The position numbers and the translations under genes are program-made. DNA of 64,000 nt from Thioclava nitratireducens (GTDB lineage: Bacteria > Pseudomonadota > Alphaproteobacteria > Rhodobacterales > Rhodobacteraceae): the NCBI RefSeq assembly GCF_001940525.2, contig NZ_CP019437.1, positions 2,206,501 to 2,270,500 of the forward strand, read 5' to 3'. Positions 24,141 through 32,600 of this stretch are shown piece after piece. Position 1 is the stretch's first letter; each line of letters begins with the position of its first letter. Below the pieces are notes generated by a model. It was not told where the DNA came from and made no database searches. It worked only from the letters and a program-made list of their open reading frames with translations.

Positions 24141-25963
24141 TGTCCTGCCTCTTCGTACCACCAGACATCGGGCTCGAAGCCCGGCCATGCCCCGTATAGC
24201 GGGGTCTTCTCAGGGTAGTGAAGCTGCTTGATATGGGCGATCCGGTCAACCGGTGCGTACCAGATCGGAATGACATAGCGGCCCGCAGTCAACACCCGGT
24301 CGAGAGCACGGGTCGCGGCGACGAAATCCTCGTGGTTTTTCGCATCTAGCATGGCTTTCACCATCGCCTCGGCGGCTGGGGAATTCATGCCCATCCAGTT
24401 GCGCGAGCCGGGCTCGTTCACGCCTTTCGAGCCCCAGTAGAGGTTCTGCTCGTTGCCGGGCGACAGTGACAGAGCGCGCCAGTACCACGCCATGTCGAAA
24501 TCATAGGAATTGGTGCGCTGTGTGTATTGCGCATCGTCGATCACGGTCACTTTCGGGAAGATACCCAGCTTCTTGAGCGCCTCGGTGTAGATATCGACGA
24601 TGCTTTGCGTCTCGGCCGCGCCCTGTTGCAGCACGATCTCGAAGGTGAAGGGCTTGCCGTCCTTCTTCAGAACGCCATCGCTGTCGACCTGCCAGCCGGC
24701 CTCTTCCAGCAGCTTCGCGGCGGCGCGCATGTTCTTGCGGTTGCGCACGCCGCCGTCGGACGTAGGCAGGCTGTAGCCGTCGATCGTGCCGGGCGGGAGC
24801 TGATCGGCGAAGGGCTCCAGCAGGGCCTTCACCTTGCCTGCGGCGGCGCCGTGCTCCATCCCCAGCTCGGAATTCGAGAAATAGGACGAGATCCGCGGCT
24901 CCGCGCCGCCATTGATGGTCTTGTTGATGAATTCGAAGTTGAACGCGTCGATCATCGCCTGACGCACCCGCCAATCCGCGAAAACCGGGTTGCGGGTGTT
25001 CATCACCAGCCCCTTGATCCCCGAGGGACGCCCGTTCGGAATCTCGGATTTGATCACGTCGCCCGATTGCACCGCCGGGAAGTCGTAGTTCCGGCCCCAG
25101 TCGGCCGCGTTCCATTCGGTGTAGCTGTCGGTCTCGCCGCCCTTGAAGGCCTCGAAGACGACGCCGCCATCGCCGAAATAATCATAGCGGATCGTATCGA
25201 AATTGTTCCGGCCCTTGTTGAAGCCCAGATCCTTCCCCCAGTAATCGGGGTTGCGTTTCAGCTCGATATATTTGCCCGGATCGACGCGGCCCACGACGTA
25301 GGGGCCGGAGCCGATCGGAGCCATATTCGTGGTGGAGGCGAAGTCGTGCCCCTCCCATTGCGACTTCTCGAGAACCGGGCGCATCCCCATGATCAGCGCC
25401 ATTTCGCGGTCCTTCACCTCGGGTTTGAAGGTGATGCGGACCATGCGATCGCCGGTCTTCTCGATCTTTTCGACCTTCGACCAGGCGTTCTGATAGCGCG
25501 GATGGCCTTCGGTCCCGAGCGTCTTGTAGGACCAGATGACATCCTCGACCGTCACCGGGTTGCCGTCGGAGAACTTGGCCTCCGGGCGCAGGGTGAATTC
25601 CACCCAAGTGCGGTCCGGGTCGGTCTCGACCGATTCGGCGAGAAGTCCGTAGAGCGTGAAAGGCTCGTCCATCGAGCGGCCCATCAGCGATTCGGCGACA
25701 TAGCGGCTGATTCCTTCCGCCGGTCTCCCGTTCAGGATCCACGGGTTGAGCGAATCGAACATGCCGGCCACGCCAAATCTGATCTCGCCGCCCTTTGGGG
25801 CATCGGGATTGGCGTAGGGCAGGTGGGTAAAGCCGGCAGGAAGTGCAGGCTCGCCGTACATTGCAATCGCAGGTTGTGGCTCCGCGGCGGCGATCCCTGT
25901 AAATACAGGGGCGAGCCCGAAAAGAGCCCCGCCGAGTAAATGGAAAAACATCGATCTCGTCAT
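24137..25963 (-). CDS. Extracellular solute-binding protein, family 5 (peptide/nickel ABC transporter)
   Basis: 608-residue periplasmic receptor of the DppA/OppA class. It has a signal peptide (about 1-28, ends AAA before EPQP), then FDSLNPWILNGRPAEGISRYV (about 69-89) and an FSDGNPVTVEDVIWSY stretch (about 131-146), which is the family signature. It is longer than typical DppA, closer to the YejA subfamily. The start at 25963 removes 22 non-signal residues and has AGGGA upstream. No permease or ATPase genes follow; the only downstream partner is the overlapping entericidin-like gene, so membrane components must be encoded elsewhere. Confidence 0.9.
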   Translation of the reverse strand: MTRSMFFHLLGGALFGLAPVFTGIAAAEPQPAIAMYGEPALPAGFTHLPYANPDAPKGGEIRFGVAGMFDSLNPWILNGRPAEGISRYVAESLMGRSMDEPFTLYGLLAESVETDPDRTWVEFTLRPEAKFSDGNPVTVEDVIWSYKTLGTEGHPRYQNAWSKVEKIEKTGDRMVRITFKPEVKDREMALIMGMRPVLEKSQWEGHDFASTTNMAPIGSGPYVVGRVDPGKYIELKRNPDYWGKDLGFNKGRNNFDTIRYDYFGDGGVVFEAFKGGETDSYTEWNAADWGRNYDFPAVQSGDVIKSEIPNGRPSGIKGLVMNTRNPVFADWRVRQAMIDAFNFEFINKTINGGAEPRISSYFSNSELGMEHGAAAGKVKALLEPFADQLPPGTIDGYSLPTSDGGVRNRKNMRAAAKLLEEAGWQVDSDGVLKKDGKPFTFEIVLQQGAAETQSIVDIYTEALKKLGIFPKVTVIDDAQYTQRTNSYDFDMAWYWRALSLSPGNEQNLYWGSKGVNEPGSRNWMGMNSPAAEAMVKAMLDAKNHEDFVAATRALDRVLTAGRYVIPIWYAPVDRIAHIKQLHYPEKTPLYGAWPGFEPDVWWYEEAGQ

Positions 25964-26038
25964 GTTAACAATCCCTGCCTTGCCTGCATTTATTGGCGCC
26001 AAGCTAGCGAGAGGTTTGAAACTGCGCAAACTTTTCCC

Positions 26039-26067
26039 TTGGAGAGCGGCGCAGGATTGCTTATAAG
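26039..26067 (+). promoter_or_regulatory. Candidate sigma-70 promoter for the small RNA
   Basis: TTGGAG (26039-26044) and TATAAG (26062-26067) are separated by exactly 17 bases. This gives 3/6 and 5/6 matches to the housekeeping consensus on the plus strand, with an expected start near A26074. It points into a stretch with no open frame that ends at a strong terminator. Confidence 0.55.
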
Positions 26068-26073
26068 GGATGC

Positions 26074-26150
26074 ACTGCTCGATAGGTTTCTTGCCTGTAT
26101 GAAACCTGCCTCATGACTTGACGCCCGCCCTAGCGCGGGCGTCTTTTTTT
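26074..26150 (+). ncRNA. Candidate small RNA (about 77 nt) with two hairpins
   Basis: From the predicted start near 26074 the transcript would fold a first hairpin, AGGTTTC (26084-26090) with GAAACCT (26101-26107) around a TTGCCTGTAT loop. A 12-base single-stranded linker and the intrinsic terminator follow. It lies in the intergenic gap between the divergent solute-binding protein gene and bdhA. No plus-strand coding gene lies upstream that the terminator could serve. It could instead be an attenuated leader of bdhA, whose ATG is 131 bp further on; the only internal frame is a 5-codon one without attenuator codons. Confidence 0.55.
26120..26150 (+). terminator. Strong intrinsic terminator
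   Basis: GACGCCCGC (26120-26128), loop CCTAGC, GCGGGCGTC (26135-26143), then seven T's (26144-26150). It is directional for the plus strand. The nearest upstream genes are all on the minus strand, which is why it is read as the end of a small RNA or leader. Confidence 0.92.
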
Positions 26151-26280
26151 ACCTCATTACCCAAGAAAACAAGGCCCTCACCGCGATCTCACGCGGTATT
26201 GCGCTTGCAGCATGGCGTTCGCACGCGCGGCACGGCATGATCCCGGCGAATCCGTCACTTACGTCACCGAAGGAGAGAAC

Positions 26281-27054
26281 ATGTCGCTTCAGGGAAAAAC
26301 CGCCGTCATTACCGGGTCGAATTCCGGGATCGGTCTCGGGGTCGCGCGCGAACTCGCGCGCGCGGGCGCCGATATTGTCATCAACTCCTTCACCGACCGC
26401 GACGAGGATCATAAGCTCGCCGCCGATATCGCATCGGAATTCGGTGTCACCGCGCGCTACATCAAGGCCGATCTCTCGAAAGGTGCCGAAGCGCGCGCCC
26501 TGATCGAGCAGGCGGGCAAATGCGATATTCTCGTGAACAATGCTGGCATCCAGCACGTCTCGCCGATCGAGGAATTCCCGGTCGAGAAGTGGGACGCGAT
26601 CATCGCGATCATGCTGACTTCGGCCTTCCACACCACCGCCGTCGCGCTGCCGATGATGCGCAAGGCGGGTTGGGGCAGGGTGGTCAATATCGCCTCCGCG
26701 CACGGTCTGACCGCGTCGCCCTATAAATCGGCCTATGTCTCGGCCAAGCACGGCGTCGTGGGCCTGACCAAGGTCACAGCGCTCGAGACCGCGAAGGAAG
26801 ACATCACCGTCAACGCGATCTGCCCGGGCTATGTGAAGACCCCGCTCGTCGAGGCGCAGATCCCCGACACGGCGAAGGAATACAACATGACCGAGGAAGA
26901 GGTGATCGAGAAGGTCATCCTCGCGCGCCAGCCGTCGAAGGAATTCGCGACGGTCGAGCAGATCGGCGGCACCGCCGTGTTCCTGTGCTCGGACGCGGCT
27001 GCGCAGATCACCGGGACCACGATCTCGGTCGATGGCGGCTGGACCGCGCTGTAA
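26281..27054 (+). CDS. bdhA: 3-hydroxybutyrate dehydrogenase
   Basis: 257-residue short-chain dehydrogenase that interconverts D-3-hydroxybutyrate and acetoacetate with NAD, a step in polyhydroxybutyrate degradation. Motifs: TGSNSGIGLG (NAD binding, about 11-20), DILVNNAGIQHVSPIEEFP (about 82-100), the catalytic Ser in NIASAHGLTASPYK (about 138-151), SAYVSAKHG with the Tyr/Lys pair (about 152-160), and VDGGWTAL at the C-terminus. The AGIQHV and ICPGYVKTPLVE segments are typical for this enzyme rather than generic SDRs. It starts behind GAAGGAGAG. Confidence 0.93.
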   Translation: MSLQGKTAVITGSNSGIGLGVARELARAGADIVINSFTDRDEDHKLAADIASEFGVTARYIKADLSKGAEARALIEQAGKCDILVNNAGIQHVSPIEEFPVEKWDAIIAIMLTSAFHTTAVALPMMRKAGWGRVVNIASAHGLTASPYKSAYVSAKHGVVGLTKVTALETAKEDITVNAICPGYVKTPLVEAQIPDTAKEYNMTEEEVIEKVILARQPSKEFATVEQIGGTAVFLCSDAAAQITGTTISVDGGWTAL

Positions 27055-27065
27055 CCTGAAAGACT

Positions 27066-27090
27066 GGCGGAGCGGTTTCGCTCCGCCTCT
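27066..27090 (+). terminator. Intrinsic terminator after bdhA
   Basis: GGCGGAGCG, loop GTTT, CGCTCCGCC (27066-27087), then TCTTC. It lies 12 bp after the bdhA stop and immediately before the converging response regulator stop, so it may serve both. Confidence 0.75.
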
Positions 27091-27753
27091 TCAATAGGGG
27101 CGCGACGAGGGCGTACGCTCATGCGCCTGACGATGGGCGATCACGGCCTCCAGCCGGTTCTTCACCCCGTATTTCTGCATGATATTGGTCATGTAGAACT
27201 TCACCGTCTTCTCGCTGATCGCGAGGCGCTTGGCGATTTCGCGGTTGGTCTTGCCGCGCTCCAACTCGCGCAGCACCTGCATCTCGCGGTGGGTCAGGCT
27301 CTCGCTCTCGGATTTTTCCTGCCCCGAAAGCGCCGCCTGCAGCAGCGCCGCCGCGAAGCTCGGCGAAACGAATGTGCCGCCGTGCAGGATCGCGTCGATT
27401 GCCGCCCGGAGTTCCGAGACGCCGACCCCTTTGAGAATGTAGCCCTTCGCCCCCGCGCTCATCGCTTCGATCGCGGTGGCGGGCTCATCGCAGGCGGTCA
27501 GCAGGATGCATTGCATGGACGGGTCGTGATCGATGATCTTGCGAAGCGCGTTCAACCCGCCGCCGGGCATGCTGAGATCGAGGATCATCACGTCGGGCCG
27601 TCGCGCCCGGGCAAGCTCGATCGCGTCGATGGCGGAACTGCCTTGATCGAGCACGTCGATATCGAGCGCGTCCTGCAGCACGGCGCACAGCCCCTGCCGG
27701 AAAATTGGATGGTCGTCTACAATACAAGCCGTCGTCGGCACAAAATCGGACAT
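27091..27753 (-). CDS. NarL/FixJ-type response regulator
   Basis: 220 residues. The receiver domain spans about 1-125, with acidic pocket DDH (13-15), phosphoacceptor Asp59 in DVMILDLSMPGG and the conserved Lys in GYILKG. The LuxR-type DNA-binding domain spans about 155-210 (LTHREMQVLRELERGKTNRE, then ISEKTVKFYMTNIMQKYGVK). The start at 27753 has AAGGGG upstream and opens directly with the receiver. The cognate kinase lies 198 bp upstream on the same strand. Both are divergent from the RTX peroxidase/secretion genes, the most likely targets by position. Confidence 0.93.
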   Translation of the reverse strand: MSDFVPTTACIVDDHPIFRQGLCAVLQDALDIDVLDQGSSAIDAIELARARRPDVMILDLSMPGGGLNALRKIIDHDPSMQCILLTACDEPATAIEAMSAGAKGYILKGVGVSELRAAIDAILHGGTFVSPSFAAALLQAALSGQEKSESESLTHREMQVLRELERGKTNREIAKRLAISEKTVKFYMTNIMQKYGVKNRLEAVIAHRQAHERTPSSRPY

Positions 27754-27951
27754 CGAAATACCCCTTGAACGATCCCGCGACCGCGTTCCCCAACGCGTGA
27801 AGGCCAAGCCATCCGGACTGTCGCGAAATCCGTCTTCCCCCCGGACGTCCAGAATGAAGAGGTCTTGAAGAAACACAATAAAGAAAGACGCTTATCATCT
27901 AGCCCCATCGGTGTATGGGCGTAGCTCCAAGGGTTTACCTTTGCGTCACTT

Positions 27952-29436
27952 TCAGCGGCGTTCCGGTTCGAGCGGGATACGGCAGATCACCTCCGATCCC
28001 TGCGGCTCAAGCAAGCGGAACTCGAGCGTGCCTCCCAGCGATTGCGCCCGGAATTGCATCCCCGGCAGACCAAGCCCGCCCTCGCGGTATTCGCGCTCCT
28101 GCGGGGGGGTGTGGCCGGGGGCCGCGCCGCTGTCGCTTATGCGCAGAACGAAATCGCCATCCTCTTGATAGGTTTTGATTTTCTGCGTCGAGCCTGGAGC
28201 GTGTCGCGCGGCATTGGCCAGCGCTTCCTGCACGATCCGGCCCAAGGTGCGCCGCGTCGTCTCGGACAGTTCCGGAGCGTCAGGTGCGAGCGAAAGCGTG
28301 ACCTCCAAACCGGTGCGTCGGCGGTGATCGGTGGCGAGCGTTTCGACCAGCGCGGCCAGCGTCGGCGCAGCGTCGAATTGCGGCGCGACCAATCCGCCCG
28401 AGATGGCACGGATTTCCTCCATCGTCTTGCGCGCAACTTTTTTGATTTCCGAGACAATCCCGGCCGCTTTCGCTTCATCGGTCGCCCCGGGCGAACGAAT
28501 CAGATGCTCCAGCCGGTCGATCTCCAGCACCAGGTAGGAGAGAAGCTGGCAGGCGCCGTCATGCAGGTCCGCGCCGATCCGACGTTTCGCGCGCTCGTCG
28601 ATATCGGCGGCATTCCGCGCGGCTTCGGCGATCGAGCGGTGCAGTTGCGAATTGCCGAGCAGCAGCCGCTCGCGCTCGGCGAACTGGCGGCGGAGCTCGA
28701 CGGTCTGGCGCTCGATCGTCAGGCTGCCGCGCTGCACGATCAGGAACAGCATGGTGAAGACGATGATCGCGACTGGCCCGACAAAGAGCCATGTCGTCTT
28801 GGCGGAGGTCAGCAGCGCGCCCCGGACCACATCGGCGTTCTGATAAAATTCTCCGACGGCAAGAATGGTGCCGGTCTCCAGGTCGCGCAGCGGCGCATAG
28901 ATTTCATAGAGATGCACGCCCAGCGCGCGCTCGGCATCATGGGCCGCGTCCTCGAGATCGGGAAACCTTCCGAAGACATTCCCCTTGAGAGCCTCGAAGA
29001 TCTCGTCGTCGGGCAGCACATGGCCAAGCCCTGCATCGGGCGCGAAGATCAGCTTGCCCTCGCGGCTCCAGATCTTGATGGCGAGGAAGTTGCCCTGTTT
29101 GCGAAACCCCTCCGCGAGCGCGTGCAGCGCGGCGAGATCTTCGGCGCGCAACGCGTCCGATCGGCCCAGCGCCTGAACATGCGGCTGCAGAAGGTTCTGC
29201 ATGTAGAAGGCGGCAGTGTCGGCAGAGGCGTCGAGAAGCCGGGTCGTCGCGCGGTTGTTGATCCAATAGGCGAGCGAGGCCAGCAAGAGGCTCAGCACCA
29301 GGCCCAGACCCACCAGAAACTGAAGGGATAACGAAAATCCCAGAAACCAGCGCAGCGGGTTGCGCACCGGCTGCACCCGGTCCGGGGCCCCCACATCCCC
29401 GACCTTGGTCGCATCGCTCTTAGACCTTCGTCCCAT
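27952..29436 (-). CDS. Membrane sensor histidine kinase (HisKA_3 class)
   Basis: 494 residues. Transmembrane helix 1 is at about 31-58, a periplasmic sensor of about 155 residues rich in helices follows, and helix 2 is near 215-235. A coiled linker leads to the dimerisation domain with phosphoacceptor His292 in RIGADLHDGACQLLSYL and the ATPase domain (VQEALANAARHAPGS; GLGLPGMQFRAQSLGG). This class pairs with NarL-type regulators, matching the next gene. The periplasmic signal is not recognisable from sequence. The ATG at 29436 is preferred; an in-frame ATG at 29475 would add 13 residues. Confidence 0.92.
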   Translation of the reverse strand: MGRRSKSDATKVGDVGAPDRVQPVRNPLRWFLGFSLSLQFLVGLGLVLSLLLASLAYWINNRATTRLLDASADTAAFYMQNLLQPHVQALGRSDALRAEDLAALHALAEGFRKQGNFLAIKIWSREGKLIFAPDAGLGHVLPDDEIFEALKGNVFGRFPDLEDAAHDAERALGVHLYEIYAPLRDLETGTILAVGEFYQNADVVRGALLTSAKTTWLFVGPVAIIVFTMLFLIVQRGSLTIERQTVELRRQFAERERLLLGNSQLHRSIAEAARNAADIDERAKRRIGADLHDGACQLLSYLVLEIDRLEHLIRSPGATDEAKAAGIVSEIKKVARKTMEEIRAISGGLVAPQFDAAPTLAALVETLATDHRRRTGLEVTLSLAPDAPELSETTRRTLGRIVQEALANAARHAPGSTQKIKTYQEDGDFVLRISDSGAAPGHTPPQEREYREGGLGLPGMQFRAQSLGGTLEFRLLEPQGSEVICRIPLEPERR

Positions 29437-29687
29437 GTTCCCTTGCGTCCTTTGGCGAGGAGCGTTCCCGACCATAGGGGAAAATCGCGTTGGACCTAAG
29501 ACAATTTTCGTCGTCCCGATTCGATGGCCTCATGGAAACAGGAAAAGCGCCGAGCTTGTGGGGGTGTCGGCGAGAGATGCGGCGCAGGGGTGTTTGCCGT
29601 CTCGCACAGCCTCCTATGAACCGAGCTTCGGCAATGGGTGTGACACGGACCGCGATGCGCGGACCGAATTGGTCTTAGGGGGCTACC
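29437..29687. promoter_or_regulatory. Divergent control region between sensor kinase and RTX peroxidase
   Basis: This 251-bp gap must hold the promoters of both divergent units. I cannot place them confidently. Close to the peroxidase start lie two direct CGGACCG repeats (29646-29652 and 29660-29666) spaced one and a third helical turns apart, then a TAGGGGG ribosome binding site just before the ATG. The repeats are a candidate binding site for the adjacent NarL-type regulator. Confidence 0.4.
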
Positions 29688-32600
29688 ATGACGATCAAAC
29701 TGGCCGGAGCCGATCTCGATTATCTGCTGCAACAGGCAAATATCCTGAACGATTATTCGCGACTGACGAGCGCGCTCGACCCGAACGGGGTGCGCGAAGT
29801 GTCGGGCCACAACAACAACCTCGCGGGCGGCTATACCGTCGATGAGAACGGCAACGTCGTCTGGACCGGCGGTGGCAACGTGCATCCCGATTGGGGGCAG
29901 GCCGATACCGAGTTCCTGCGTATGTTCATGACAAACCACCCGACCGAGCCGGAATACGGCACCTCTTATGCGACCGTGCAGAAGATGTGGGTGACGCTGG
30001 TGCTGCCCGATAGCGAGGGCCGTCTGCCCGGCGATCTCGATTATGTCCCGACCTCGAAGCAGGTGCTGGTCGACAACCCGATGTCGATGTCGCCCTCGAT
30101 GTTCGTGGCCGACTCGAACGGCGTGGCACCGGGTGCAACGGGCTACCTGCCGACCGTCGATGCGACGTCGATGATGACCGCGATGTCGGACGCGCAGCCG
30201 GAATACCAGTTCACAAGCGATGGCTCGACGCTGGATATCCTCAACAGCTCTGTCGTGGTGGATTCGACGCCGCGCCTGATCTCGCAGCTGATCAGCAGCT
30301 CGAATGTCGACATGACCGATCCGAACTACAACCCGGCTGCGGTCGCGGCGATGAACGCGCTTGGCGGCTCGGCAGTGGATGTGTCGAACTCCGTGGTGGG
30401 CGATATCACCACCGCATTCATCCCGAATCCCGGCGTGCTGGGCGGGGTGAGCTATAACGAATGGTTCGTGGCCTTCGGTCAGTTCTTCGATCACGGGCTG
30501 GATTTCATCCAGAAGACTGGCGGCGTGGTGATGATCCCGCTGAGCCCGAACGATCCGCTCTACGTTGATCCGATGTATGCGCCGAACCCGGATTACGTGG
30601 ATGCGGCGACCACGCCGAACGTTCCCGAGATGATCGCGACGAACCCGTCTTACATTCCCGGCGTCTCGAACATGATGATGCTGAGCCGCGGGAAACTGTC
30701 GAACCCCGATACGGATTTCGACGATCAGGGCAACCTGCTGCCGGGTGTCACGCCGCTCTACAACAACAATACCGGCCTGATGATCGATCAGAGCCAGACC
30801 TACGGCTCGCACGAGTCGGTCAACGCGCTGCTGCGGCACTACGATGCCAACGGCGTCGTCACTGGCAGGCTGATCACCGGATCCGAGGACGGGATCGTCC
30901 ATCGCCAGGATGCGAATGGAAATCTCGTGGCGCTCGACGTTTCGGACGGCTCGGCAATCGCGCCCGATGGCACGGAGGTCACGGGTAAGGACGAGCTTGC
31001 GACCTGGGCCGACATGAAGGTCAACGCGATGCGGATCGGCGTCGAACTGATCGACACGGATGTGCTCGATTGCCCGTGGATCAACGCCGATGCGATCGGT
31101 CGGCTGAACTTCACGCCGCAGCAGGATTTCCACTTCCGTTCGGATCAGAGCATCGCCGATATCGACGAGATGTTCGCGATGACGCCTGACGGCGTCGATA
31201 TCAACGGCATGACCTACCACTCCTACGCGCAACTGGAAGCCGCGGGCTACGATCCCTTCGTGCGTTGGACGCTGCAGGATGCAATGGACGGCCATTGCGC
31301 GGCGGCTGATATCGGCGAAGTGCGCACGACGAACCAGCCGATCCTGATCGATATCGCGCATGGCGCGACGCCGGGCCTCGACTTCCAGGGCAACGAGCTG
31401 AACCCGGCCTCGGATCCGAATTCGGGCGCTTTCACCTATGACGACGCGCTTCTGGCCCGTCACAAGGTCTCGGGCGACGGCCGTGTGAACGAGAACATCA
31501 CGCTCACCTCGGTCCACCACGTCTTCCACGAAGAGCACAACATCCAGGCCCATAACATCATGATGTCGGCGGTCCGCGATGCGATCGAGACCGGTGACCT
31601 CAGTGGCCTGAACGGGACCGACGCGGCCAACGAGGGCTGGCTCGCGGTGGATGTCGATCAGGCGACCTTCGACAGCTGGGCCGGGACCGACCTGACCGAC
31701 GACGTGGCTGTGCAGGCCATCGTGGACAGCCTCACCTGGGATGGCGAACGCGTCTACCAGGCCGCACGTCTGATCACCGAGAGCGAGTACAACCACGTCG
31801 CGGTCGATCAATACATGACGACGCTCTACCCGGCGCTGCCGGAATTCGTGTCCTACTCGGCCGATATCAACCTCAATATCAGCCTTGAATTCGCGCAGGC
31901 GGTGTTCCGTCTAGGCCACTCGCAACTGCGTGAGACCGTGCAGATCGCGGTGACTGACGACGTCGGCGTCCATCCGGGCGAGCCGGGCTACGTGCCGACC
32001 TATGTCGAAAGGGGGCTCTTCGACGTCTTCCTCAATCCCGATCAGTTCGACGCCTACGGCGCATCCGGGATCGCTGCGGGTCTGCTGTCCCAGCAAGGCA
32101 ACGAGATGGACGAATTCGTCACCGCGGCCCTGCAGCAATCGCTGGTCGGCGTGCCGCTCGACCTGGCCGCGCTGAATATCGCGCGCGGTCGCGATGTCGG
32201 GCTGCCGACGCTGAACGAACTGCGCCAGCAGGTCTTCGACGGGCTGATGCAGAATACCTCGAACAACGCCAATGGCGCGGGCATCGCGCCCTATCACAGC
32301 TGGGAAGATTTCGGCGCGCATCTGCGCACCCCGGAATCGCTGGTGAACTTCATCGCGGCCTATGGCCGGGACGAAGCGGGCACGTTCAAGCTGCAAGAGG
32401 CGCGCGACGCCTATCAGGCGGGCACGGGCGAGCTGTGGCAGATCCGCGCGGCGGCGCAGGCGATCCTCGATGCGGCGGCCGATGCCTCCGATCCGATGCA
32501 TGACGCGGCGCTGATGTTCATGCGCGGCTCGGGCGAGCCCACTTACACTCCGGGCGAGGGCTGGACGCTCTCGGGCGGTTCGGGCGATCAGGGCTTCTGG

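Noticed and set aside
24007..24231. Plus-strand 74-residue frame opposite the entericidin gene
   Set aside because: It is the antisense of the lipoprotein and the solute-binding protein's C-terminus and shows no ribosome binding site or family features.
26099..26116. Five-codon leader peptide (MKPAS) inside the candidate small RNA, suggesting amino-acid attenuation
   Set aside because: It has no ribosome binding site and no run of regulatory codons, and it overlaps the first hairpin's right arm.
31521..31541. Apparent loss of the catalytic arginine (HEEHN where mammalian peroxidases have REHN)
   Set aside because: By counting back from the proximal His in myeloperoxidase, the catalytic Arg239 lies 16 residues earlier in the GDxRxxE motif, which is intact here (Arg599, Glu602).
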